This document shows positions 16,824 to 24,974 of a stretch of DNA of 64,000 nucleotides, piece after piece. Origin of the DNA: Flammeovirga sp. OC4 (GTDB taxonomy: Bacteria > Bacteroidota > Bacteroidia > Cytophagales > Flammeovirgaceae); contig NZ_JTAM01000042.1 in NCBI RefSeq assembly GCF_000812565.1, forward strand, positions 1-64,000, read 5' to 3'. The translations under genes were made by a program, and so were the position numbers. Under the pieces are notes generated by a model, which did not search any database, was not told the origin of the DNA, and worked only from the letters and a program-made list of their open reading frames with translations. Each line of letters begins with the position of its first letter. The stretch's first letter is position 1.

Positions 16824-18089
16824 ATGAAATCCTCTAAATATTATCCTCAAAGAACGTTATTACTATTTACCTTATTATTTTTCAACTCCATCATCACTTT
16901 TTCTCAAACTTCTACACCGCTTGTTAAAGTAGGTATAGAGGTATTAAGGGATCAAAATTTCAAAGCATTAGAAGGGAAAAGAGTAGGATTAGTGACGAAT
17001 CCTACAGGAATTGATCATGATTTTGTCTCTACTGTAGATATATTATTCCAAGCAAAAAACGTCAACCTAACAGCACTTTATGGACCCGAACATGGTGTGC
17101 GTGGTGATACAGATGCCGGTGCTCATGTGGATAGTAATACGGACGCAGTGACGGGACTTCCTGTTTATTCACTTTATGGAAAAACAAGAAAACCTACAGC
17201 AGCTATGCTCCAAAACGTAGATGTAATTGTTTATGACATCCAAGATATTGGGGTAAGGTCTTATACTTTCATCAGTACATTGGGATTGGTAATGGAAGCA
17301 GCGGCTGAAAATAATAAAGAAGTCATTGTATTGGATAGACCTAATCCTCTAGGGGGAAATAAAATTGAAGGAAACATTGTTGAGCCGGGTTACTTTTCTT
17401 TTGTCAGTCAATTTCCTATTCCTTATATCTATGGTTTGACAGTAGGTGAGTTAGCCTATATGATGAACTATGAAGGATGGTTAAAAAATAAGATACAATG
17501 TAAGCTCAATGTTATTCCGATGAAAGGCTGGAAAAGAGAGATGCGTTTTCAAGATACAGGGAGACATTGGGTGCCTACTTCACCACATATTCCATTTCCT
17601 GAAGTAGCTGAACTTTACCCTGCCAGTGGAATTATCGGAGAACTGGAAGGAAACTTTATTGGAATCGGATACACTCTGCCCTTTACATTATTTGGTGCGG
17701 AATATATCAATACTGCTCAGTTTGCTCAACATTTAAATGCATTAAACTTAGAAGGTGTGTATTTCAGAGGACTTTCGTTTACGCCTTATTATAAAGAGAA
17801 AAAAGGGATGAAATTACATGGAGTCCAGGTGTATATCACCGATTACGATAAGGTTCGATTATCTGAAATCCAGTTTCATGTATTAGCAGTTCATCATCAA
17901 TTGCACCCTGCTAAGGATCTTTTCAATGCTCATCAAAATAGATGGGGAATGTTTGACAAGGTCTGTGGAAGCAACAAAATCAGAGAAGGGTTTATGGCTT
18001 CTTATACTTTCGATGGGATAAAAAATTACTGGAGAAAAGATGAGGCAGCCTTTAAGAAAAAAGCTGCCGTATATTTAATGTATCGCTAA
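16824..18089 (+). CDS. DUF1343 (NamZ-type exo-beta-N-acetylmuramidase family) exported protein
   Basis: This 421-residue protein has an N-terminal signal peptide (hydrophobic core LLLFTLLFFNSIITFS, likely cut after FSQ). It then opens with GIEVLRDQNFKALEGKRVGLVTNPTGID, the hallmark of DUF1343/YbbC. YGPEHGVRG, YDIQDIGVRSYTFISTLG and DRPNPLGG are further conserved blocks. Family members include NamZ, which cleaves terminal N-acetylmuramic acid from peptidoglycan fragments. The site of action would be the periplasm. The nagB/PIG-L fusion upstream fits a muropeptide or amino-sugar recycling context, although the MITE-like element and a terminator lie between them. The stop is only 11 bases from the convergent TerB-like gene. 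Confidence 0.9.
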   Translation: MKSSKYYPQRTLLLFTLLFFNSIITFSQTSTPLVKVGIEVLRDQNFKALEGKRVGLVTNPTGIDHDFVSTVDILFQAKNVNLTALYGPEHGVRGDTDAGAHVDSNTDAVTGLPVYSLYGKTRKPTAAMLQNVDVIVYDIQDIGVRSYTFISTLGLVMEAAAENNKEVIVLDRPNPLGGNKIEGNIVEPGYFSFVSQFPIPYIYGLTVGELAYMMNYEGWLKNKIQCKLNVIPMKGWKREMRFQDTGRHWVPTSPHIPFPEVAELYPASGIIGELEGNFIGIGYTLPFTLFGAEYINTAQFAQHLNALNLEGVYFRGLSFTPYYKEKKGMKLHGVQVYITDYDKVRLSEIQFHVLAVHHQLHPAKDLFNAHQNRWGMFDKVCGSNKIREGFMASYTFDGIKNYWRKDEAAFKKKAAVYLMYR

Positions 18090-18100
18090 GTTGATACTCT

Positions 18101-18478
18101 TTAAGATTGTATTGTCTCAAGGTCTTTTTTAAACCTTGTCAAAAGGTCATGGGAGAAGGATTGCATCACGGCTGTTTCGTTATCATCTACACCGTCAGCC
18201 GCCTCTGCTACTACTTCCATGGCTTTTATAAATTCTTGATACTCATTGGTAGGGCCGTAATGTTTACAATAATCGATAACCTTATTGTAAACATCCTCTA
18301 CAGGTGTATCTTTTTGAGCTTCATAATTGAAAGACCATCTGATATCTTCACCATAAGGATGGTCTTTAAAGTAGTTTTCCAAAACTGCTTTTTCTTCTTC
18401 TTGAATCACACCATCCGCTTTTGCCACCACAAATAATAGTTCGCCTAAAATCTCGTATAGTTTTTCTTTATCCGACAT
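18101..18478 (-). CDS. TerB-like helical protein
   Basis: The 125 residues contain two copies of the TerB/DjlA-type signature: LLFVVAKADGVIQEEEKAVLE near 14-34, and VVAEAADGVDDNETAVMQSF near 87-106. Each is an ADG followed by acidic metal-binding positions and a helix. TerB domains occur in tellurite-resistance and stress complexes and bind divalent metal. The protein is cytoplasmic and acidic. It is a single gene, convergent with the DUF1343 gene. No ter operon partners are nearby, so tellurite resistance should not be assumed. Confidence 0.75.
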   Translation of the reverse strand: MSDKEKLYEILGELLFVVAKADGVIQEEEKAVLENYFKDHPYGEDIRWSFNYEAQKDTPVEDVYNKVIDYCKHYGPTNEYQEFIKAMEVVAEAADGVDDNETAVMQSFSHDLLTRFKKDLETIQS

Positions 18479-18593
18479 AACAATTAAAGTATTAAGTTGA
18501 AATAAGTACTTTAGGGTATACGTTAATAATTGATAATGAAGGTATCTATTTAAGTGTTTGTTTTACATTTTTATAAATGTTTAACAATAGAGG

Positions 18594-19811
18594 TTACTGA
18601 TGAGGAATAATATTTTTTTGCTTTAGTAAATTTTGAAAATTTGTTTTTCTCAGCTTTTTCTGAGTAAGATCCTTTAATTCTAAGCGTCTAGCTTTCCTAT
18701 CTTGTTTTAATGATGATGAATTATCTGACCTTATATAGGTATTACCATAATTGTGACTTAGTACTCCATCACGAGAAGTATTATTATATACAGTTTGTTT
18801 TCTAGTGTTTATATTGTCACCCTTTAAAAAATCTAATGGTTTATCAGTATTTTGTCCCTCAAAGGCAGGACCAGCTGTTACCATTGGTGTATTCAAATCT
18901 TTTGATTTTATAGGTTTTACTATATCAAACAATAAAACAGAATACTCATAAAAAGAAGGTACAACTTCATTATTAAGTGTAGCTCCACTCCACAAACCTT
19001 TTGTTTCTTTCAAACCTTTAATAAGATTTCGATTCAAAAGATCAGTGAAACCTTTTTTCATCTCGACATCTGTAACATTACCATCTTTATCTACAAGTAT
19101 CCACATTTTCAATTCCATCTGATGATAAATTTCATACCTAATTCCTTTAAGATATTGTTTCAAATGTTTTTTCAATTCATACTCTGACCTCAACACAGCC
19201 GGTTGGTCTGTCTTTAAATATGTGGTATCCATTTTCTGATTAAAAATATAAGAATAATCTACAACACCATTTTTATATAACTCATGATAATAGAAATCTT
19301 TTTCGACTTGAAATTTAATCGTCCCATCACCTTCTATCACTATAGTATCTCCTTGATGAGTTCGAATTGTATTTACAAATTCTTCATTATTTTTGTAAAT
19401 ATATTCTTTGATAAAAGAATCATAAAAAAAATAGTCAACCCATCTCCCTGTTTTTACCCCTTCCATATAATTACCTTGTACTCTCAAGCGTTTACTCCTA
19501 TCAAATAAAAAGTATTCTCCATGATTTTCACCTGATTTCACCTCATTAATACTTATCAAGTCATCAGAATATATGTCGAATGTGAAATCATACTCTTTAG
19601 ATTCTTCCGTTTTATAGCGTACTTTAAAATAGAAAACTCCTTTAGAATAATTGCTGAAAGACATTTGTTCGAAATCTTTATCCAACCATCTTAAAGCTGA
19701 ATATTCATTTTGTTTTAAAGGTTGACCTTCCTCCAATACATATTGACAGTAAGAAAAGTAGGGTAAAACTAATAACACAAAAGTGCTTAGGCATGAAAAT
19801 AGTTTGCTCAT
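18594..19811 (-). CDS. Exported protein with MORN-like segment and TonB-C-terminus-like domain
   Basis: The open frame extends to 19892, but that extension runs through a terminator hairpin. The Met at 19811 starts a proper signal peptide (MSKLFSCLSTFVLLVLPYFSYCQ), giving 405 residues. A MORN-like stretch (LRVQGNYMEGVKTGRWVDYF) occupies the middle N-terminal part. Further on, MKMWILVDKDGNVTDVEMKKG to WSGATLNNEVVPSFYEYSVLLF resembles a TonB C-terminal-type fold, as found in many Bacteroidota periplasmic proteins. The tail is basic (DRKARRLELKDLTQKKLRK). The overall function is unknown. Confidence 0.7.
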   Translation of the reverse strand: MSKLFSCLSTFVLLVLPYFSYCQYVLEEGQPLKQNEYSALRWLDKDFEQMSFSNYSKGVFYFKVRYKTEESKEYDFTFDIYSDDLISINEVKSGENHGEYFLFDRSKRLRVQGNYMEGVKTGRWVDYFFYDSFIKEYIYKNNEEFVNTIRTHQGDTIVIEGDGTIKFQVEKDFYYHELYKNGVVDYSYIFNQKMDTTYLKTDQPAVLRSEYELKKHLKQYLKGIRYEIYHQMELKMWILVDKDGNVTDVEMKKGFTDLLNRNLIKGLKETKGLWSGATLNNEVVPSFYEYSVLLFDIVKPIKSKDLNTPMVTAGPAFEGQNTDKPLDFLKGDNINTRKQTVYNNTSRDGVLSHNYGNTYIRSDNSSSLKQDRKARRLELKDLTQKKLRKTNFQNLLKQKNIIPHQ

Positions 19812-19862
19812 TTTGAAAAAAATATAGTGCTTTAATTTGGGCTCAATATAATAAAATAAGGT

Positions 19863-19897
19863 ATAAAAAAAGCAATGCACCTTTCGATACATTGCTT
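19863..19897 (-). terminator. Terminator of the nitroreductase-family gene
   Basis: Stem AAGCAATG/CATTGCTT followed on the minus strand by seven T residues. It sits between the nitroreductase stop and the next gene, supporting the shorter start (19811) of that gene. Confidence 0.75.
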
Positions 19898-19919
19898 CTT
19901 TTTATCTTTCTAAAGTGAT

Positions 19920-20597
19920 CTAGTACCACTCTACAATATCATTTAGCGGTTTCCTTGTAATGTTAGGCACCTTCGCATCATCTGTTGGGTATCCTACCGG
20001 TATTAATAGATAAGGTCTTTCATTCGCCGGGCGTTTTAATTCCTTTGCCAAAAAGTTCATTGGAGAGGGAGTATGCGTCAAAGCCACCAACCCTGCCTCA
20101 TGAATGGCATTCAATAAAAAACCACTGGCCAAACCTACGGATTCATTTACATAGTAATTGTTGTGACGTATACCATGCTCATCAATTTCATATACTTGCT
20201 TGAAAACCACAATCAGCCATGGAGCCTTTTCCAAAAAAGGTTTATTCCAATCCGTGCCAAAGGGTTTTAAGTCATCCAACCACTCTTCACTCATTCTGCC
20301 GTGATAGCCTTCATACTCTTCCTTTTCTGCAGCAATACGAATATTCTTTTTAACTTCTGGGCTTGAAACAGCACAAAAAGTCCAAGGCTGTTTGTTGGCT
20401 CCTGACGGTGCACAACTTGCGGCCTTAATGATATTTTCAATCACTTCTTTCTCCACTGTTTTATCAGAAAAGTCCCTAAGTGATCGTCTTTTGTTAATCT
20501 TATCGTAGTATTCCTGCGTTTTCTTCAGCATTTGTTCTTCTGGAACTTCTAAAGAATTGTATGGTATAAAATCTTCCACAGCGTGCATATATGTCAA
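19920..20597 (-). CDS. Nitroreductase-fold flavoprotein, probable iodotyrosine-dehalogenase (IYD) type
   Basis: This 225-residue FMN protein shows the nitroreductase signature RRSLRDFSDKTV near 38-49 and the IYD-type block CAPSGANKQPWTF. The active-site lid EYEGYHGRMSEEWLDDLKPF carries Glu94 and Tyr98, with Lys119 in TDWNK. These align with Glu157, Tyr161 and Lys182 of human iodotyrosine deiodinase, the residues that grip the zwitterion of halotyrosine. APWLIVVFKQVY and IPVGYPTDDAKVP are further IYD-like blocks. Reductive removal of iodide or bromide from halotyrosines is the inferred reaction; bacterial IYDs of this phylum are known. A terminator follows, so the gene appears monocistronic. 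The general nitroreductase annotation would be the fallback. Confidence 0.85.
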   Translation of the reverse strand: MTYMHAVEDFIPYNSLEVPEEQMLKKTQEYYDKINKRRSLRDFSDKTVEKEVIENIIKAASCAPSGANKQPWTFCAVSSPEVKKNIRIAAEKEEYEGYHGRMSEEWLDDLKPFGTDWNKPFLEKAPWLIVVFKQVYEIDEHGIRHNNYYVNESVGLASGFLLNAIHEAGLVALTHTPSPMNFLAKELKRPANERPYLLIPVGYPTDDAKVPNITRKPLNDIVEWY

Positions 20598-20656
20598 TGG
20601 GTTGAACGAATAAAAGTATTTATAACACCTAAAAATACAATAAAAACTTTAATAAA

Positions 20657-21424
20657 TTAAAAAATAAAGCTATTAATTGCCAAAAGTAGTTCTTGAGGCT
20701 TCTCAGCGTGTACCCAATGCCCTGCTCCTTCAATCATTTCGACTGAAACGGAGGCAAATTTTTCATTAATCTCTTCTTGATCTGCTTGTTGTATATAGTT
20801 GGAGTTCGTGCCTCCAATAAATAATGTTGGTACTTCGATGGAATGTGTCATTGCTAAAGCTTTGCCCACTTCCTCAATCTTGGCCGTAATGACAGGTAAA
20901 TTGACTCTCCAAGCAAAACCTCCTTCTTTCTTTCGGTAGATGTTCTTTAATAGAAACGATCGTTCACCGAAGTTTGGTATATATTCTGCCAATAACTTAT
21001 CCGCTTCACCTCTAGTTTTTATAGAATCGATTGGTAAAGCATTCAATCCTTCCAAAATAGTTTGGTGATGTACGGGATAAAAACGAGGTGAAATATCTAC
21101 TACAATCATTCTGCTGACCATTTCAGGATAATTGGCAGCAAACTGCATTACAGTCTTTCCTCCCATTGAATGCCCCAATATAATCGGCTTTTCTAACTGA
21201 TGTGTCTCTATAAATTCTTTTAGGTCCTCTGCCATCAACTGATAATTAAAGTCATCGCTATGTGGCGACTGACCGTGATTACGTTGATCGACCAAAAAAA
21301 CATGTAATTTTTCCGACAATTGCTTCCCTAATGTCATCCAATTATCGCATTGTCCGAAAAGTCCATGAAGTATGATTAATGGTTTATTTCCTCTTTCACC
21401 AATTTCTCTGTAAAACAAATTCAT
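20657..21424 (-). CDS. Alpha/beta-fold hydrolase (YbfF-like esterase)
   Basis: With the start at 21424 (MNLFYREIGERGNKPLIILHG) the protein has 255 residues. The open frame continues 21 codons upstream, but that part is hydrophobic, overlaps the divergent gene region and is not typical. HGLFGQCDNW forms the oxyanion region. The nucleophile elbow GHSMGG places Ser86, DQRNHGQS is the conserved strand-turn, and the catalytic His lies in GAGHWVHAEKP near the C-terminus. The best match is the YbfF/haloperoxidase-like cytoplasmic esterase group. The substrate is unknown. Confidence 0.88.
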   Translation of the reverse strand: MNLFYREIGERGNKPLIILHGLFGQCDNWMTLGKQLSEKLHVFLVDQRNHGQSPHSDDFNYQLMAEDLKEFIETHQLEKPIILGHSMGGKTVMQFAANYPEMVSRMIVVDISPRFYPVHHQTILEGLNALPIDSIKTRGEADKLLAEYIPNFGERSFLLKNIYRKKEGGFAWRVNLPVITAKIEEVGKALAMTHSIEVPTLFIGGTNSNYIQQADQEEINEKFASVSVEMIEGAGHWVHAEKPQELLLAINSFIF

Positions 21425-21506
21425 TATATATGAAATTTTAATTAGAAAATGTAAAGATGTAGTTTTGAGGAGAAATAAAAAAAACATCCTCTTTAAAAGA
21501 GAACAA

Positions 21507-22004
21507 ATGAAATTTATAAATCAATCAATTGTAGCGTATTTAATTTTATTCCTGTCCCTGATATCTTGTGGGTTGAGAACTTCAGATAAGATTGATGCCA
21601 ACAGTGTAAACAAGCAAATCAAAGAACGTAAGATAAAGCAGATTAAAGAAAATGACATTGCTGAAAAAGGTTTTTCAATTGGAAGCTCTATCATAAAGAC
21701 TATTTCAATTGATCAAGCTTGCGGTGACCTGTCTTTAGATATTTTTGCTGATAGCTTAAAGCCCTATATCAAAAAAGCTTGGATAGAATGCTCTACGCCT
21801 ACTGATGAAATTGAGAAAAGCGTTTGGGAAGCCTATCAATATAACCTTGATAACAACTTACCACTCAACGATAATATTCAAAAAATCATCACTTCTTCCA
21901 ATAAGAAGTCTTATCTCTACTCTTCAGCCATGAATAACAATGGTTCTTTAAAAATAGTTCAAATTGAACTCAATCATAAGGCATTGGTGTTGGCGTTGTA
22001 TTAA
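21507..22004 (+). CDS. Hypothetical lipoprotein
   Basis: The open frame reaches back to 21465, but Met at 21507 gives a standard lipoprotein signal (MKFINQSIVAYLILFLSLISC, Cys21 as the lipidation site), so I use that start (165 aa). The mature part begins with a helical, charged segment (KQIKERKIKQIKENDIAEKG). It then contains a compact region with two Cys residues (DQACGDLSLDIF, WIECSTP). I do not recognise the domain. The gene is divergent from the hydrolase and upstream of pth, which has its own promoter. Confidence 0.7.
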   Translation: MKFINQSIVAYLILFLSLISCGLRTSDKIDANSVNKQIKERKIKQIKENDIAEKGFSIGSSIIKTISIDQACGDLSLDIFADSLKPYIKKAWIECSTPTDEIEKSVWEAYQYNLDNNLPLNDNIQKIITSSNKKSYLYSSAMNNNGSLKIVQIELNHKALVLALY

Positions 22005-22119
22005 AAACAAGTACTGTTTAGTGGAAAGGTAAACAAGATTATCTTTTCTAATCGCTTCTTCATTTTTTAGTTTACTTTCAAATAATAAGTAGCGATAGAT
22101 AATGAAATCTGAATTATTT

Positions 22120-22153
22120 TTGGTTTAGTACTTCATAGAAAATAGTACCTTTG
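22120..22153 (+). promoter_or_regulatory. Bacteroidota-type promoter of the pth operon
   Basis: A TTG (22120-22122) is followed after 23 bases by TACCTTTG (22146-22153), matching TTG-N(17-23)-TAnnTTTG. The predicted transcript starts about 35 bases before the pth ATG. Confidence 0.7.
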
Positions 22154-22193
22154 CGTATTAAATTCGTTATCAAGAAATTTCTTAATACAAACA

Positions 22194-22754
22194 ATGAAAT
22201 ATTTAATCGTAGGCTTGGGCAATATTGGTCCTGAATATGCAAAAACTCGTCACAATATTGGTTTTATGGTGGCTGATTATCTAGCAAAAAAGCATGACAC
22301 TTCTTTTGAGATGGATCGCTTAGCCTATGTTGCTGATTTTAAACATAAAGGAAGAAGTATTACAGTCATCAAACCTACTACTTACATGAACTTAAGTGGT
22401 AAAGCTGTAAAATATTGGGCCAATCAATTAAAAATCAAAACTGAAAATATTTTGGTGATTGTAGATGATTTGGCTATTCCTTACACTAGCCTACGAATGA
22501 GAGGGAAAGGTGGTGCTGCTGGTCATAATGGCTTGAAGGATATTGAAGCACAGTTACAAACAGCCGCTTACCCAAGATTACGTTTCGGTATTGGTGATAA
22601 TTATTCCAAAGGAAAACAAGTTGATTTTGTGTTGGGTGAGTTTACAGAAGACGAGAAAATTGATTTGGATGGTTTAATTGAAAAGTCAGCCGATATGTGT
22701 CTTTCTTTTGCTTCCATAGGTTTATCAAGAACGATGACCCAATACAACAAATAA
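22194..22754 (+). CDS. pth: Peptidyl-tRNA hydrolase
   Basis: The enzyme releases peptidyl groups from prematurely dropped tRNAs in the cytoplasm. The 186-residue length is typical. The N-terminal LIVGLGNIGPEYAKTRHNIGF carries the catalytic His20 and the tRNA-binding Asn residues. TYMNLSG, VDDLAIP (catalytic Asp) and GKGGAAGHNGLKDI follow in the order expected for bacterial Pth1. The gene leads an operon with the SPFH gene, which starts two bases after its stop, and with rimM. The upstream promoter is convincing. Confidence 0.97.
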   Translation: MKYLIVGLGNIGPEYAKTRHNIGFMVADYLAKKHDTSFEMDRLAYVADFKHKGRSITVIKPTTYMNLSGKAVKYWANQLKIKTENILVIVDDLAIPYTSLRMRGKGGAAGHNGLKDIEAQLQTAAYPRLRFGIGDNYSKGKQVDFVLGEFTEDEKIDLDGLIEKSADMCLSFASIGLSRTMTQYNK

Positions 22755-22755
22755 T

Positions 22756-23505
22756 ATGACAGATAAAAATATAAAAGGCATTTCGGGATATATCATGATC
22801 ATTGTCCAAGCAGTTTTGTTTGGCGCCGCTGGTTATGTTTTATCTCTTCCTGATTTAGGAGCCATCTCCATGCTTCTACTTTTTGTAGACGTGGTGTTAT
22901 TGAGAGGTTACTTTATTGTAAGTGAAGGTAACGCTGCTCTTCTTTCACTTTTAGGGAAATACAAAGGCACAATCAACAAATCTGGCTTTTATTGGTACCA
23001 TCCATTCAGAAGTATTCAAAAAATCTCTTTGAAAGACGAGGTGCAAATGGTAGGTCCATGGGATACTTTTGCTAAAGATGGTGTACAATTAGAAATGAGT
23101 GTTGAATTGAGATGGAAGGTAGCTGACGCTGCCAATGCCTATTATGGAATGTCAGATATCAAAGATTCAGTGCTTTCTATTGCGAAAGAAACCGCTCAAA
23201 CGTTAATAGAAATGTATCCATATGAAGATTTTGGAGAAGAACGTGTTTCTTTGCGCTTACATTCTACTACCGTGAATCATGCTTACGCAACTGCACTCAA
23301 GAAAAAACTAGAAGAAGTAGGTGTTCATTTAGAAAGTGCTCGCTTCAATAGTATTCGTTCGTTAGGCAAGAAAAGAGCAGCGAATGAAGCTGTGGCAATT
23401 GCTCATCAAATGATTCAGGAGGTAGATCAGGTCAATCAGTTGACAGATAGTGAAAAGGCAGGAATGAAATTACAGCTGATGTCACTTTTAATGACTGAAA
23501 AATAA
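22756..23505 (+). CDS. SPFH/band-7 domain membrane protein
   Basis: The 249 residues begin with two membrane helices (about 8-28 and 34-52) followed by an SPFH (stomatin/prohibitin/flotillin) domain: YFIVSEGNAALLSLLGKYKGTINKSGFYWYHPF, the strand-rich middle, and a C-terminal helical part (ANEAVAIAHQMIQEVDQ). SPFH proteins form oligomeric membrane scaffolds linked to protease or stress control. The start lies immediately after the pth stop, so translational coupling is likely. No NfeD partner is present. The specific partner is unknown. Confidence 0.85.
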   Translation: MTDKNIKGISGYIMIIVQAVLFGAAGYVLSLPDLGAISMLLLFVDVVLLRGYFIVSEGNAALLSLLGKYKGTINKSGFYWYHPFRSIQKISLKDEVQMVGPWDTFAKDGVQLEMSVELRWKVADAANAYYGMSDIKDSVLSIAKETAQTLIEMYPYEDFGEERVSLRLHSTTVNHAYATALKKKLEEVGVHLESARFNSIRSLGKKRAANEAVAIAHQMIQEVDQVNQLTDSEKAGMKLQLMSLLMTEK

Positions 23506-23526
23506 AAAGAGAACAAGTTTAAAGAT

Positions 23527-24054
23527 ATGCATAAAGATGAATGTTTCGAGTTTGGTAAAATCACCAAAACTCATGGTCTAAATGGTGAGGTTTTATTTTT
23601 CCTCGACGTGGATGATCCTTCTAAATACGAAGGTCTTGATGTTGTATTTTTAGAGAGAAGAGGAAGTTTGGTTCCTTTTTTCTTAGAATACTTATCACTT
23701 CATAATAATAGATACATTGCAAAGTTTGAGGACATTGATAGTATAGAAGCAGCGGCAGAATTAAAAGACGCTCAGCTTTACCTTCCTTTATCTGCTTTGC
23801 CTAAATTAGAAGACGGGCAATTCTACTACCATGACATTGAAGGCTTCACTGTAGTAGATAATAACTTAGGATCTTTGGGTACTGTACATAAAGTGTACAC
23901 TAACTCTGCTCAAGATATTTTAGAAATGAAATACAAAGGTAAAGAGGTCTTGATTCCTATCAATGATGAAATCATCATCAAAGCAGATCTAGAAAAGAAG
24001 GAATTATACACTGATATTCCTGATGGATTACTAGACATTTATATGGAAGAATAA
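23527..24054 (+). CDS. rimM: Ribosome maturation factor RimM
   Basis: RimM binds ribosomal protein S19 and assists maturation of the 30S head. The 175-residue protein has the N-terminal barrel signature FEFGKITKTHGLNGEVLFF and the PRC-type C-terminal barrel (YYHDIEGFTVVDNNLGSLGTVHKVYTNSAQDILEMKYKG). Length and order are normal. In many bacteria rimM sits with rpsP and trmD, but here it ends the pth-SPFH-rimM operon and is followed by a strong terminator. Confidence 0.95.
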   Translation: MHKDECFEFGKITKTHGLNGEVLFFLDVDDPSKYEGLDVVFLERRGSLVPFFLEYLSLHNNRYIAKFEDIDSIEAAAELKDAQLYLPLSALPKLEDGQFYYHDIEGFTVVDNNLGSLGTVHKVYTNSAQDILEMKYKGKEVLIPINDEIIIKADLEKKELYTDIPDGLLDIYMEE

Positions 24055-24101
24055 GCCATAAATAGCAATAACAACTTCCTTTAAGGAAGGATATATTCAC
24101 T

Positions 24102-24147
24102 AAAAGCTTCATTTTAAGAGATTTTCACTCCTTAAAATGAAGCTTTT
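24102..24147 (+). terminator. Terminator of the pth-rimM operon
   Basis: A perfect 17-bp stem (AAAAGCTTCATTTTAAG and its complement) with a 12-base loop ends in TTTT. The A-rich left arm means it could also work in reverse. Confidence 0.9.
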
Positions 24148-24303
24148 ATATTTTGTAACATAACAGTTGTTTATGTTCAAAATCATTTAATTTAATCAAT
24201 AGCTCTTTGTTAATCAGTCACGTTACTTTGTACATACATAAACAAAAGACAATCTAATCATTCGTTTATGTAACCGTCATTATCAATATTTAAACTACTT
24301 TAC

Positions 24304-24870
24304 GTGAAAAAGCTACTACTAATCACCAGCATTATGTTGCTGGGCTTATTTACTTCCCAAAACGATGCTAACGCACAGACAAGTATTCAATACTACTATG
24401 GTATGGGCAATGTTCAACAAATTTCTGTTTGGCAGAATATTGACGATAATAACTTATTGAACTTTCGTGTTGGTTATCAGGATTTTGCTGAAGAAAATGT
24501 AAGTATGTCCATTGGATATGGACGTCTTTTTGGTGAGTTCTTACCTTATTTGGTCTTTAACAAAGACGTTACTTCTGAGTTAAATAATTACTCGTTTACA
24601 AACGGATATTATTGGGCTCCTGGCGGACGTTGGGATTGGGCTATTGGTTGGACACTTAACCAACATGAAACAATGAGAGGAACATCTGAACGTCCTGAAG
24701 GTACTTATTCAGCATGGTCTCAAAGTTATTGGTTTGATGCTTATTACAACCTTATTGAGTGGAGAGCTCAAATAGGGGTTGAAGTAGGGGTTACTTCTTC
24801 AGGAGTGAAATTCTGGGGTGTAATGTTTAGTAAAGCATTAGATTTTAGTAAGAAAGATAAAATGAAATAA
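24304..24870 (+). CDS. Hypothetical exported protein, probable outer-membrane barrel
   Basis: The 188-residue protein starts with GTG; no in-frame ATG fits better. It carries a signal peptide (KKLLLITSIMLLGLF, cut after NANA-like NDANAQ). The mature part is rich in aromatic residues and alternating strands (NLLNFRVGYQDFAEENVSMSIGYGRLFGEF, WDWAIGWTLNQHE), as in small outer-membrane beta-barrels. It does not end in the usual terminal aromatic residue. I cannot assign a function. Strong flanking terminators make it monocistronic. Confidence 0.7.
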   Translation: MKKLLLITSIMLLGLFTSQNDANAQTSIQYYYGMGNVQQISVWQNIDDNNLLNFRVGYQDFAEENVSMSIGYGRLFGEFLPYLVFNKDVTSELNNYSFTNGYYWAPGGRWDWAIGWTLNQHETMRGTSERPEGTYSAWSQSYWFDAYYNLIEWRAQIGVEVGVTSSGVKFWGVMFSKALDFSKKDKMK

Positions 24871-24895
24871 GCTCTATTTTAGAGATAGAACATAG

Positions 24896-24932
24896 AAAGT
24901 GATGCATTTCGATTATGAAATTTCATCACTTT
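24896..24932 (+). terminator. Terminator after the hypothetical barrel gene
   Basis: Stem AAAGTGATG/CATCACTTT, extended by an inner GAAAT pairing, followed by a run of nine T residues. Confidence 0.85.
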
Positions 24933-24974
24933 TTTTTTAAGTTTACTTCGGAAAAACAACCAAAACGGAAGTAA

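Noticed and set aside
18101-18478. Tellurite-resistance operon
   Set aside because: The TerB-like protein stands alone, with no TerC, TerD or TerE genes.
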